Source of the DNA: Heterobasidion occidentale
Taxonomy: Eukaryota; Basidiomycota; Agaricomycetes; Russulales; Bondarzewiaceae
Direction: 5' to 3'
Length of the DNA: 64,000 nucleotides
NCBI GenBank assembly: GCA_039111635.1
Contig: JBCAQO010000006.1
Location: 558,001-622,000, forward strand
Made by a program: the position numbers and the translations under genes. The notes under the pieces are model-generated. The model made no database searches. It saw only the letters and a program-made list of their open reading frames with translations, and was not told the origin of the DNA. This document shows, piece by piece, positions 35,338-46,950 of this stretch; position 1 is the first letter of the stretch; every line of letters begins with the position of its first letter.

Positions 35338-37029
35338 ATGGACGCCGAATCAGACTCTGATGTTTCTGTCTTTGATGAAGTCAACCGGCGCAGTAAGGCC
35401 AAGGGAAAACAGAAAACCACCGACCGACAGAAGGACAAAGCGAAAGCGAAGGCGAAAGACGTGCGTCTTTTCCACCCATAGCTGCCGTTGTGGCTCATAA
35501 TTTGATCCAGCACTGCTTGATGGGATGCTCTCGCCGTTTCTAAGCAATCCTACGCCTGGGAAGCGTCTTACACGCGCTCATGGGACACTGTGCAAGAGGA
35601 CGAGGGCGGAAGCTTGCAAGGAGCTGTCGCAGAGCTTATGGCGAGGGGAAGGCGACGGAGGTACGGCGCATCCTTCATGATTGTCCCTGCCTTCTGCGTT
35701 TCGCGCTTCTGAAATGAAGCAGGCTGCTCGCGCCTGCCGCTGCCATCCGCCGCACGATTATTCGACATCTGATCATTCTACTCGACCTTTCGTCCTCCAT
35801 GATGGACCGTGACCTGCGTCCGACACGATTTGACCTCACACTGGAATACACCCGTGAGTTTGTCACTGAGTGGTTCGACCAGAATCCTTTAGGGCAGGTT
35901 GGCATTGTGGGGATGCGCAGCGGGCTCGGAGAACGGATCGGCGAAATGTCTGGTATGCGCGCAGGCCTCTAACACGTCCTCTGTCTAACGGTACTTGTGC
36001 TCTCTTAGGAAACCCTCAGGACATTTTGAAAGCCTTGTCAGAACGACACAAACTAGAGCCCGTCGGGGAACCAAGTTTACAAAACGCCATTGAGATGGCC
36101 CGCAGCAGCATGAGGTATAAAAGACCTCTTATTCAGACATCACATCCTAAATGCGTTTGAAGTCATCTCCCAACACACTCTTCACGAGAAATCCTTATCA
36201 TTTTCGGCTCTCTGACAACCGTGGATCCTGGGGATGTGTATGATACCCTCCAAACCTGCGTCAAAGACAAAATTCGCATATCAGTCGTCGCGCTCGCCGC
36301 GGAAATGAAGATCTGTCGCGAGCTGTGCGATAAAACAGGCGGTAAGTCACTGACACCACCACCACGCTCGTCGTATATTCGAAAACCTACGTATGGCAGG
36401 CCAATTCGGTGTCGCTATGAACGAGGGACATTTCAAGGATCTGCTGTTCGAATTAATCCCTCCGCCGGCACAACGGGCTGTTCCGCGCGCTACCGGAGGG
36501 GGTACGGCGAACCCGGCCGCCGATCTCATGATGATGGGGTTCCCGACGCGCCTCCCGGACACGTCACCGCCTTCGCTGTGCGTGTGCCATGCGGACCTGC
36601 GCAGCGCGGGATTTCTGTGTCCGCGCTGTCTCGCGAAGGTTTGCGACGTGCCGACGGACTGCGACATCTGCGGTCTCATGATCGTGAGCTCGCCACATCT
36701 CGCGCGGAGCTATCACCACCTGTTTCCGGTGAAGCCGTATGCCGCTGTGTAAGCATCCGTTATCTCCATTCGTGCTTTGTTGTTTTTGGCGTTGACGATC
36801 TAGAGCTGCCGTTGACAGCACCTCGCTCGATGATACGCCCAGCCCTGCTGCGAGCTGTCATGCGTGCGCCCTGCCATTCGAACAGCTGCAGGGGACCACG
36901 ACCGTGTTGACCGAGGGCATGAGTCCGCTAGGTCGCTATCGCTGTTCAGACTGCCACCACGATTTCTGCACAGACTGTGACGTGTTCGTGCACGATGTAG
37001 TACATTGCTGCCCGGGGTGCGAGAAATAG
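35338..37029 (+). CDS. SSL1: TFIIH core subunit Ssl1/p44
   Basis: Encodes the p44/Ssl1 subunit of the TFIIH core, which regulates the XPD helicase in transcription initiation and nucleotide excision repair. The ATG at 35338 starts [21 protein letters not shown] Ssl1 N-terminal block ([20 protein letters not shown]) precedes the von Willebrand A domain: [20 protein letters not shown] with the metal-site D-x-S-x-S, then [40 protein letters not shown] follows. The C-terminal zinc-binding part has [44 protein letters not shown], and the C4C4 RING-like end [25 protein letters not shown] and [13 protein letters not shown] before the TAG. Seven or so short introns. Complete and normal in length. Confidence 0.93.
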
Positions 37030-37899
37030 ATGCCGGTATACGGTAATCGTTTACCTCACCCCAATGCCTGCTATCGATGCCAGCTTGTGTCCAATAAACA
37101 AGCCTGCTTCGACGGGCGAGGTTTGTGGTCCGTCGTCCGAGGTGAAAGACATCGCGAAAAGATCCGCGACACAAGCGCATGACCCTGATCAATCCAAGAT
37201 TTTCCCCATCTCCTCCCGTGCTGCGCGAGTGATTGTAGGTGATTGCTCAGATCTGTTCAGGACTGCGACACCGAATGTATTCAAACGTTGCCTTCGGGCC
37301 GGCCAAAGCCCGCCTCAATAATCAGGAAGAGATGCTAGACGGAGACCCGCTAGCTATTACTTATCCTGTTGTCATCACCTCTCCGCCCTGCCTTGTTTCA
37401 ATGGGAAAGCAGCCATCGATTCAGTCTACTTTACTCGAAAAGTTACGCCGCCTAGTTTCTTGCATGCAGTTAGCAGCCTAGAACAGGCGCTCATATCCGG
37501 CGCCCCTTCGCTCGCACCTGGCAACATCGCTTAGTTACTGCACTTCCTAGCGAAATCCTGAGCCTTCTTTCCTCGCTGAATTGCACCACCGTGACTGCCA
37601 TCTGGCTCTTTCTAAACGCCTTTCTGGCCGCTGTCGTCGCAGATGCCTATTGTATAGGGATGAGATTGTTGTTGGTAATACGAACCTTAGAAGAGGTCTA
37701 GGCACGTACAGGTGAGTCGGTTCGTCGCTGAGGTCATGGTTATTAGAATGATAGTGTGGGTCATATTCATGTAGATGATACTGCGCGCAGCCTCCTGCCT
37801 TGGCCCTTGCATGCCCGACACCTACAAGCTGTGTTTGTTGACGCTGTCAACGGACGCTATCAACGCGAGCAAACTTGACGACAACTACGTTGCGATTCT

Positions 37900-39015
37900 C
37901 TACCCCTTCACAACTCTCCTCGGGAGAAATGCTTGCTTTTACCTCTGTGCACGACGAGGATATCATCTCTTGATCCCCCAAAGCGTTTATCTACGTCCTC
38001 AATCCTCGTCCTTGTCCTGAAGGCAGAGCACAGGACATCGGCGCGGACTCTGGTGTCCAAGTCTTCGACGATGCATGGCGGGAAGAGTCCGGCGGACGCA
38101 TGGACTCTGTCAGACAGGTCCATGGTCGCGCCGCATGAGGATGGGAAGCGCTTCTTCGTGACAAGCAGCCATGGGCACAAAATTGGCTATGTGCGTGTCT
38201 TGCTTCTCCAATCAATCTTCTGTCCTTTCCATATCACCCTGAGAAGAGAACACAGCTTACCTTGAGTTGTTTGCGTGTGCGCATGTGTGGTGTACATGTG
38301 TGTCGGTCTCGTGCGGGGTGATGTGCGTGTATGGGTGTTCTGCAGGTCTAGCCACCTCCGGTCATTCACTCTGAAGCGAGCAACGTCTATAGTGTTCCGT
38401 CGCGTCTGAGAAAGATCCTCAAGCTGTTCTTCCACGATCGCTGTCGGAAACATCTGGGGAAGCAGCGGCATCGCGCGCCGAACGATGTCTTCTACATCGC
38501 GAATAACCAATTCGGCGAGTAACGCGTCCTCGAGCATTAGGCGGCGGGAGGCTCGGGACGATCTCATTTCATTCGGTGCGTGCCCAAAACGCCATCGCAT
38601 CCCGCCCCGCAGCCAGCTCAAACCTATATGCAGATGTCGCCGTCGACCAAGATGGGGTTGTGCGAGCCGCCGAACGCGCGGTTGGCTGGAAGTTCATAAC
38701 GTTCATAACCAGGGTTGCCGCAACAGCCCGGACACATGTTTGATTGATTCGCAGACCCATCGGGCAACGCTGAATAGGGGCCACAGTCATCTCTTTGGCG
38801 AGAAGTACGAAGCTGAGAAGGTACTTGGCCCACTTCCCGCCTTCGATTCGAGTTTGTCTAAGCCTGTATCTGTGCTCACGTATGGTATTTGAAGACGACG
38901 GATCCATCGCTTCCGGGTCGATGTCCGCTAAATATGACTCCCAAAATATTTCACTCTTCTCAAGTGGTAAGCTCCTCTCTCTTGTGAAGAGTTTCCCTAG
39001 CTGATAGTGATACAA
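37900..39015 (-). pseudogene. Possible degraded gene or transposon remnant
   Basis: A chain of minus-strand fragments in all three frames: a start-like MYHYQLGKLFTRERSLPLEK, an Arg/Gln helix RYRLRQTRIEGGKWAKYLLS, a CPGCCG cysteine pair, LVDGDIC, and an alpha-helical ELVIRDVEDIVRRAMPLLPQ segment. Stops and frame changes prevent a gene model. The cysteine-plus-DG pattern loosely recalls Agaricomycete KDZ-type transposases, but the match is too weak to name it. Confidence 0.25.
38270..38345. repeat. GT-rich low-complexity stretch
   Basis: The plus strand is dominated by TG/TGTG steps with interspersed C, such as GTGTGCGCATGTGTGGTGTA and GATGTGCGTGTATGGGTG. It could adopt unusual DNA structure; no gene covers it. 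Confidence 0.5.
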
Positions 39016-40645
39016 ATTCTACAGCCCCCAGCTGACCGTATGTGAACGTTGACCATCGCAAAACATCCACGTGATTATGAGATAAAAATGATGCGGCACA
39101 ATGGCTCGCTTTTTCTGAGCGCGCCCTCGCTCCGCGGCAACGTTCGCTTATGCGCCCCAGCGATCAGATATCGGGTGAGTCGGTAGCACGTTCCTCATTA
39201 CGCGCGAGGGGACAACACCCCAGATATGTTTGTCGCCCTGTGCGTTCTGGCCCCTTGTCGCCCTTAGTCTCCGGGACGGGTGCGAGCGAGGGTATGTGTA
39301 ATACCTTTTCTCGAATGTGTTTATCGCGTCCTAGCAGCAGCGCGCCCCTCGTCTAGCCTTCCGCCACAGTGGCGCCACCGGCTGGCCCATGCTGCGTCAT
39401 GAACCCTCCTTTTGCGCGACACGCCCGATAGCGACCGGCACACGCGGTGGCCAGGCGTGCGAGCCAATCGCGTGCAGACGCATGTCTCGCACTTTGATTC
39501 GCTGCTGGCGCATGTCCATACTGATTCCTTGTGTGGGCGATCGGCCTCGAGGATTTCAAGTCGAACACAACAGAAGGTGGCAAATTGCGCGCCGGTTCCG
39601 GCGGTCAAGCAAGCAACTCCGCGGCCCCCTGTGGGGTTCGTGGAACGGCTTCAAGTACGTACGAGATACGCTGATACGATAAGGGAGTGAATGGCTAGAC
39701 GGAGAGAGAAGGGATGCTGTGTCCATTTGCTCTCCTTTCTCTCGGACGGTTTCTCTTCGCGATGTGATGCGCGAGCGGAAACTTCGACTGTCGATCTGAG
39801 AACGCCCTAAGAATATGGAGGGTCTAATCCTCGATTGTGATGATGCGCCCGAGAACAGTCCCGATCTACAAAAGTCGAGACTGTAGAAGCACCCCACGTT
39901 TGTTCCGGCGTGCACGAATATCATAGAAGACATCTATCGCGCAAGTTGTGTGCTGAACGAGCAAAGTGGAGCCTGGCATCATCGCTGGCCAGACACACAA
40001 GGGCTCATGCCAATGGAACAACGACGTCGCCGCACCTAGCGTCCAATGGCGAAGGCGTAGGTGATGTCACCAGCTTCGACTCTGGATGTGTCCACTTCGT
40101 TCTTCAATCAAGCCCGTGGTGAGCGGATGCAACGCAGAGGACGAATACCGATCAGTCACGTTGACTCCAAGAGGGGTTATCAGGGCCTGCAAGATCTGGG
40201 GACAATTGCCTATTGGCCGCTGTCGTCAATAAAAACTACTTGGCCCGGTACGCCACCACGACGTTCCGCCTCGTTTCGCAGATCTCCCTGCGCCCGATTG
40301 AAGTTTGTCCACAGATCTAGACTGGCAAAGTCACCGAAGAGGAGGCGAGCGTTGGTCGCCTAGATATCCTTAGTTATCGAACGTGCATCAGTATACAGTT
40401 CCTGCCCCTCTGGGACTGTGGGTCCAGAATGTACTGACGTGGAAGAAAGGAAACGTTGAGAGGAGCGGATAGATGCTGTTAGATAGAAGAAACATCTAGC
40501 AGGAGATCGCAAACCCGGACGATCGTGAACATTCGAGCTGACGGCCAACACCGTCTCGACGAATATGGACGAGTGCGCGGTTCTCCTGATGTGAAGCGAA
40601 CACGGTGATCCTCGGCCAGAGTGAGACTCGTTCACTGTCATTGAC

Positions 40646-41215
40646 ATGGTTGTCACGAACAGGTCACTCGACCGCAAAGCTCAGCGTTGCCCGATTAGGC
40701 ACTGTTCGCCGAAGTCACAAATACGACGCCTTTGCCAGACGGTCGGTATTCTAAATCCCGAGCCTAGACGCGCGGCCGAGCGAGACAGAGCACGGGTGAG
40801 GACAGATAACAAAGATAAGCTCTGGATATTACATCCAGAGCTTTCATACCCTCAGTGCACGATGAACGAGGGAATTAGTCGGTGGAGTGTGTTATTAATG
40901 CAGAGTGTCATGCGCGGGTGTGGGCGCGCGGAGAGGTGCTTGGAAGAGGGCCTGCGAGGCGATAGGACAGAACGAGATGGTCTGTCGATAGAAAAGAAGG
41001 GTTCATCGAACGGGAGAGCAGGTGACGAAGAAGCAGAGAAAAAGGTTAACCAGTTGGATGGCTCGGGTCATTGTGTCCAGGAAAGGCTGGAGCGACCCAC
41101 ACGGGTGGACAGTGCGCTCAAACCGAAATCGATGAGTTCCCGGAGCCAGCGAACGACGGAGAGAGTTGCGAGGAAAGGCAGGGAGAGGTTGGAAAAGTGG
41201 CATCGACATCGATAA
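40646..41215 (+). CDS. Hypothetical open frame, 189 codons
   Basis: An uninterrupted ATG-to-stop frame ending EKWHRHR. It is basic and rich in Arg, Glu and Ser, with no domain, signal peptide or membrane segment that I recognise and no good introns. Its only support is length; in GC-rich DNA such frames arise by chance, and it lies just upstream of the FKBP promoter. Confidence 0.2.
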   Translation: MVVTNRSLDRKAQRCPIRHCSPKSQIRRLCQTVGILNPEPRRAAERDRARVRTDNKDKLWILHPELSYPQCTMNEGISRWSVLLMQSVMRGCGRAERCLEEGLRGDRTERDGLSIEKKGSSNGRAGDEEAEKKVNQLDGSGHCVQERLERPTRVDSALKPKSMSSRSQRTTERVARKGRERLEKWHRHR

Positions 41216-41318
41216 CAGTTTAAAAGGCTCAAATGGGGTCGGATGACGCCAGATCGGATCAAGATCCGTACTCCGCATCCGTCAGTGTTATAAGTCCCTA
41301 GCCGCTATGCGCCTCCCC

Positions 41319-41326
41319 TATATAAC
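41319..41326 (+). promoter_or_regulatory. TATA box of FKBP gene
   Basis: TATATAAC lies 40 bp upstream of the ATG at 41366, a plausible TATA element with a very short leader. Confidence 0.5.
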
Positions 41327-41365
41327 ACATCCGATTATCCTAGCCTTCCTTCACATCCTTCCATC

Positions 41366-42017
41366 ATGGTGAGCCCCTTGTTGCCTTGCGCATCCCCACC
41401 TCCTCCGCCGTCGTGCTCATGATCCTCCCCCAGGGCGTCACTGTCGAAAGCATCTCCCCCGGCGACGGCACTACCTTCCCTCAACGAGGCGGTATGTCGT
41501 TTGTCTTCCTCCCCGCTCTCCGATCGTGTTATTGACTGCTCATCCACGTCCACAGATAAGGTCACAATACACTACGTGGGCACCCTCATTGACGGGAAGA
41601 AGTTCGATTCGAGTAGAGATCGGCAAGTGCCCTTCATCTCTCGATGCCGCTGAGTCTTCATTCTCTGACGCACACGCGCCTCGTTGCAGCGGCTCTCCCT
41701 TTGAGACTGAGATTGGCGTAGGCAAGGTCATCAAGGGCTGGGACGAGGGTGCGTCTCTCCCTCTTTGCTGTGCCCTCTATTCTTGGATGGGCCAGCTGAT
41801 TATCGATCCGATCAGGTGTACCACGACTGTCCTTGGGCGAAAAGGCTATCCTCACAGCGACGCCTGATTATGTGCGTTTCCCCATCACGCTGTATGATCC
41901 GCATTGAGCACTCACGAGCGCTGAGTGACATAGGCATATGGCGCGCGAGGATTCCCACCAGTGATACCGCCGAATTCAACGCTCAAATTCGAGGTGGAGC
42001 TGCTCAAGATCAACTAA
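41366..42017 (+). CDS. FKBP12-type peptidyl-prolyl isomerase
   Basis: A small rapamycin/FK506-binding prolyl isomerase of about 108 residues spread over six exons. The first coding exon holds only the ATG (41366-41368), directly followed by a GTGAGC donor; exon 2 starts at 41434 with [19 protein letters not shown]. Later exons give [40 protein letters not shown], a lysine-containing [12 protein letters not shown] and finally [20 protein letters not shown] with EVELLKIN before the TAA at 42015. The drug- and substrate-pocket residues are all present: Tyr of HYVG, Phe-Asp of KKFDSS, Val-Ile and Trp of VIKGWD, Tyr of AYGARG and Phe of LKFEVELL. There is no targeting signal, so it is expected in the cytosol. 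Confidence 0.93.
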
Positions 42018-43072
42018 TAGGTGGTTGGTTTTGGTGTCCCCCTCCCATCGCGGGAGGGCGTTGTATTTTCAGGCTATGGACTCGACTTGGGCGCATGTTC
42101 TTTTGTGACATTACATCTCTGTTTCTTTATCGATTCGCACCGTTTCTGTATGGTCAATTTATCCTCTCCATTCTGCCCGCGTGCGCTGGTCTGAACACAG
42201 CCGTAGTGTGCCTCGTCGGGAGATGATCCGCCCCTGGCCTGCCGTCGGCGCGCGCGTTCGCTGTGCAACTGATCTCCGTGGTTTCCCGACGTTGGCGTCT
42301 GAGATGATCTCGAAGCTTTCACCGCGCTCCGCCCTGCTGACAGTGGAGACCACCGATTATCATCGACGCGTGCGCCTCGTTCTATAATGACTGCGGTCGA
42401 AAAGACCAAATCCCGATACAGATAAATGGACGCGATCGAATCATGTGCAGATCGCAGATGCGCCCGGACCGCCTTGGGCCAATAAATCGGGGGTGGCTAT
42501 TGGTTTCCGAGCATGCGGCTGTGGGGTAGACCCAGGCCCGAAGAGGATCTGAAAGGTCGGCGACTTAGAAGTTGGAACTCCGCACCTAAAATCCAGTCCC
42601 TGGTGCCACAGTCCACTCCAGTCTTCGAAATCGTCATCAGGTGCCCGAAAAACTTTAATTGTCTAGGTTTCATTGCCAGTAAATTGAGCCCAGGCAAAGC
42701 AGACGACGTCACGTATGACTCCGGGAGGAATGTACAATGGTAATTTATCGGGTCTCGACCTGATTCGAACATAGAACTCCCTCAAGTATTCCTCCATCAT
42801 TCGTAAGAATGGAACTGTCTATTTCGGACCGAATAATTGTCAGAGGCGTGACGCCACAAGAACAGACTCTTGCCGCAAACTTGCCGACGCGTGGACGCGC
42901 CGTATCACGTGCTGTCGTGTTCGCTATGTCAAGATAACGTGCAAAGTCTCCCCGGTCGCTTGTTTCCTGCCATCTCAGCGCTCCAACCAATACAGACCTG
43001 CGCAGCTGTTCCCTCATCGCGACAGACAATAACAGTATCTTGACATACTCAACCAATATAGAAAAGGCGCTA
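42018..43072. other. Intergenic region between FKBP and NHA1
   Basis: About 1.05 kb with the FKBP 3' UTR and the antiporter promoter. Open frames on both strands are short and unsupported. Confidence 0.55.
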
Positions 43073-45934
43073 ATGGCAACGGAGCTGTTGCAAGTCCGTC
43101 TTCCATCCCCTTTCCGTGTCACCTCACAAACTCGTCCAGACAGGTGACGACGCCCGGGTTGGCGTACGTCCTTTTGGGCGGTTTTGTAGTAGCAGTTAGT
43201 GTTTCTCCTATCTTACAGCAGACGCTTGGCTGTATTCGAAGCTCGAGGAGCGCGCATACAGCTTGTCGTGCGTTGTTATCTATACATGCACTCATTACGC
43301 CGGGCTACTCTTTCCAGTTCAGCATGGTATCTTTGCTCATCCGAGAGAAGGTAATATCACGCTTTCTCGTCCCGCACGATCCCCCTTCATCCATCTTCGC
43401 AGTTTTACATCAACGAAGTTGTACTTGGCACAGGGTTCGGCATCCTGATAGGGCCGCATGTCGCGAACATTTTCGACCCGCGTTCGTGGGACGTCGAGAC
43501 CAACGCGCTCACGCTCGAAGTCATGCGCATCGTGCTCGCCACGGGGCTTTTCGCCATCGGCGTTGAGCTCCCGCAGTCGTACATGGCGAAGCACGTCAAG
43601 AGCTTGCTTATTACGGTCGTCCCGACGATGGCGTTCGGCTGGCTCGTGTGTGCAGGTAAGTTCTATCCTTGCATGGAAGACAGAGAGCACGATAATTACG
43701 CATACTTGCATCGTCACAAGGGTTCATACATCTCCTCTTCCCGAGTTTGAACTTCACGTCGGCGCTGGCCGTTTCTGCGTGTCTCACTCCTACCGATCCT
43801 GTCATCTCTGCTGCCATCGTTGGTCAGTCCCACAACAATCCTGCCTCTCGATTTCTCACCCGAGGATGCATATATTCAGGTGGAAAATTCGCCACGAAGC
43901 ACGTCCCCGTGAACCTACGCCGCCTGGTGGTCGCGGAATCGGCATCCAACGACGGGCTTGCCTATCCCTTTCTGACGATCTCCCTCTACCTCTCAACAGA
44001 GTCGTACCGCTCCGCGTTCCGCGATTGGTTCTTGATCGGCTGGCTTTGTGCGTCTTGTCCTCGGCCATCAGCAACCCGCCGGGACACGTTGACTGACGCG
44101 CTATTTGACTAGACCAAGTCATATTGGGAGTAGTCATCGGGGCTATCATCGGTAAATCTTCTGTGACCCGCGGAGCATCCATCCTTCCAGCGCGTTGATG
44201 GCTAGACTAATCCTAATGCGCCTCCCTTCTTCAGGACTCATGTTTTCCTATCTCATAAAATACACCCACGGTAGAGGGTTCATTGATCGCGAGTCTTATG
44301 TCGCGCAGTATCTCGCTTTGGCTATATTCACGATAGGGGTGACAAGTACGCTCGGCAGCGACGACCTGCTCGCCGCGTTTGCCGCCGGTGCGTCTCCTCC
44401 CCACTTATTCGTCCCGCGCACCTAACGAATGCGTGCAACGCATCGGGACCGGACTCACAGGGAGCGCGATCTCCTGGGACGGCCACTTCAACACACAGAT
44501 CGAGGACGAGGTGTTCTCTTCCGTGATCGACCTCGTTCTGAACTGCGCTGCGTTCATTTACATCGGCGCCTGGCTCCCGTTCGACCAGTTCAACCAGGCC
44601 GCGTTGGGCATCACGCCTTGGCGCCTCATCGTATTGACCGTCGCCATCCTCGCGCTGCGGCGGATCCCTCCCTTGCTCCTCTTGTACAAGCTCGTTCCGG
44701 AGATTTCCGGTTGGCGTGAGGCGCTGTTCGCCGGGCATTTTGGTAGGTCACAGTATCTTTTTGTTCATTTTCGATCAGGGATGCACTATGGCCATCTTGG
44801 TGTCCGCGGAAAATCGATACGCTGACGGGGATGGTTATGGTTAATAGGGCCAGTGAGTGTTATTCGGTGTCACCGGGCCAGCTGCTCGTTCGAGTCTTAT
44901 TGTGATGTCAGATCGGCGTCGGCGCCGTGTTTATTTCAACGCTCGCCATCACCAAGCTTGAACAGCATACGCAGGACCCGTCGCAGGAGCAGCAGATTCT
45001 AATCAACTCGCTCTCTCCGATCGTCGCCTTCCTCGTCCTGTGCTCCGTTATGATCCGTAAGTCTCACCCTCGCCCCTATCCACCCATCTAGCGCAAATCC
45101 ACATGCATACCATGACACAATCTCACTGACAATGGCGCCGACCACTTTGTGCGATGGGTGTATGCGCGCACAGACGGCCTCTCGATCCCCTTCTTCTCCG
45201 TCGCGCGCCAAGTGCACTCGCGCACGCAGTCCCTCTCGCGCACGCTCACCGCGCGGGGCAACGAGGTGCCCGACTGGCTCCTCTGGGCGCGGCGCTCGCC
45301 CCCGCCCCTTCCCACGTCCCTGCCAGCCTCCGCCCCGGCCTCGGCGGCGCTATCCCGCACGTCTTCGCAGCTGGTCTTCCAAGCCCACCTGCGCGAGGAC
45401 GGCGCCGACGTGGACGGCCTCTCGCGCGCGGGAACGTTCCGCGGCGCGGCGAAGGGCACCGCGGCGGCGAAGAGGGTGAGCGTGGAGATCGAGGATGTGG
45501 AGACGGGCGCACGGGGGGTGCCGATGGCGGAGATGGATCGGGAGAGGGCGGCAGAGGGGATGCGGGGCGTCATGCCGGATCCGCGGTTTGAGTCAGATCC
45601 CGAGCTTGAGCCGGCGCAGAGCGGTCGGACGAGGAGCGCGGCGGGGGCGGCTGTCAATCCTGTACGTCACGCGCTCAACGTCTATGTCCGCTCGACGATT
45701 CACTCATGCTGTGTGGCTTTTGACTTTCTCGCACGCTTGCAGGACGACGCCATCAGTACGCTCGCACACCGGATCAGCTTCCGTCGCGGACACCAGCGCG
45801 AGGACAGCGGGGGCGCGTCCGAGGGCGAGGGCGAGGGCGACGTCGCGGACGAGCGCGGGCAGCAGCAGGACACACCCCACTGGGGCATGTCGGCCCCGCT
45901 GTCGAAGACCGTCCACTTCCCCTCCGCGCAATAA
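43073..45934 (+). CDS. NHA1: Plasma-membrane Na+(K+)/H+ antiporter, Nha1/Sod2 type
   Basis: A CPA-family antiporter of about 790 residues that expels Na+ or K+ in exchange for protons. The chosen start gives MATELLQ joined by a 50-nt intron (43,094-43,143) to VTTPGLAYVLLGGFVVA. Membrane blocks include EVVLGTGFGILIGPHVANIF, VMRIVLATGLFAIGVELPQS, LNFTSALAVSACLTPTDPVI with the conserved TDP, and VVAESASNDGLAYPFLTISL with the conserved ND pair of the ion site. Then come FTIGVTSTLGSDDLLAAFAA, EVFSSVIDLVLNCAAFIYIG and LSPIVAFLVLCSVMIHGLSI. A long, acidic cytoplasmic tail (from about 45,190) ends SKTVHFPSAQ. About ten introns. The tail is shorter than in budding yeast Nha1, close to the Sod2 pattern. 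Confidence 0.9.
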
Positions 45935-46950
45935 CACACGCTGGCGCCCTCCGTTGGGCGCGGCGGCGGCGGGGCGGGCCTTGCAGGCCGTGCGCTGTAC
46001 GGTGTTGTGCTGTGTCTCGGATCTCAGACTCAGACCCGGGAACGCAGCACACGATTAAATCAGGCTCTGCGGGTATGCGTTTCAGACCCCGTGTGGCATC
46101 CCAGCGCGCGGTCAAAGTCCTTCTGCTAGCCTTTTGAAATTCCATATTGCTTCAATGCAAGCACATCGATTTGTCGTTGCATGTTCCGAGCAATGCGTTC
46201 CGTGTCTCAGTATTGCGAGGTGACATTTGCGGATGGATGGAAGCTGAGAAGAAGCCCGGCCGCTTTATCGCCGTCGATCTTCCGCTCGTCGCCCGTCGTC
46301 CGCATCCGGACCCGTGCTCGAGGCCGCCCCGTGCATACGCGTTGGGAAGGCAGACGCATATATACAGACTGTTGGAGCATTCGGTTCTGCTGTGAAGCTG
46401 CAGCGGGCGGCGATAGAGCGGCGAGCGCCCCTCGATACCTCGTGGCCGCGACTGGCAGACAGTCTATGCACGTCGAGACGTCGTGATTTCATCGATGCGG
46501 ATATGTATATGAACGTTATGAATGTCCACGTCGTTCATCGTCGTTTCATGCCAATGTGAAAGGCGTCATGCTTCGAGCATGACCATGCCGTACCGGGAGG
46601 CTAGATTACCATACATGCAAAGCGGGGTATGCAAAACAGGACGGGGCAGGGAAACAGGCGGGGGTGTGTGTGGACCTGCTGGTGCTACAGGAGCACGAAT
46701 GGGCTACGTACGAGACGGGTGGTGGGAGGAGGTGGTGGTGGTGGGATGGGGGTGCGTGGGAGGAGAGGGGTTGTGCGTGACGGGGGTGGAGGAGTGACAG
46801 CTAGCTAGCAAGGAATGTCCGTGTCCGCTGCTCTGGGTTTAATTTATGGGTGGGGAGTGCACATATGGACGGGCGAGGGCGAGGGCGAGGGCATGGAGGG
46901 GCTGCGTACGTACAACCTGAGAGAGACGAGCACAACGGAAATACAGCCGT
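45935..46950. other. Intergenic region with a G-rich tract
   Basis: About 1 kb between the convergent antiporter and the GC-rich unknown gene. It contains no credible gene; a dense run of G triplets lies at 46,717-46,792. Confidence 0.55.
46717..46792 (+). repeat. G-rich tract with quadruplex potential
   Basis: At least seven runs of three to five G within 76 nt on the plus strand (for example GGGTGGTGGGAGG and GGGATGGGGGTGCGTGGG). It lies just beyond the stop codon of the downstream minus-strand gene. Confidence 0.5.

Larger units (their letters stand above)
37030..41365. other. Gene-poor 4.3-kb region with possible degraded coding fragments
   Basis: No gene is convincing. On the minus strand between about 39,015 and 37,900 there are stretches that look once coding: ESYLADIDPEAMDPSSSNTI, REHRYRLRQTRIEGGKWAKY, a cysteine motif CPGCCGNPGYERYELP followed by NPILVDGDICI, and MLEDALLAELVIRDVEDIVR, in changing frames with stops. 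A plus-strand frame of 189 codons (40646-41215) has an ATG but no motif. The 3' end holds the FKBP promoter. Confidence 0.45.

Noticed and set aside
38569..38760. KDZ-type transposase cysteine motif
   Set aside because: CPGCCG followed by LVDGD is only loosely similar; neither flanking domains nor terminal repeats were visible.
42740..42800. A GTTCGAATC box resembling a tRNA B box on the minus strand
   Set aside because: The flanks do not pair as a T-stem and there is no A box or acceptor stem at the right distance.
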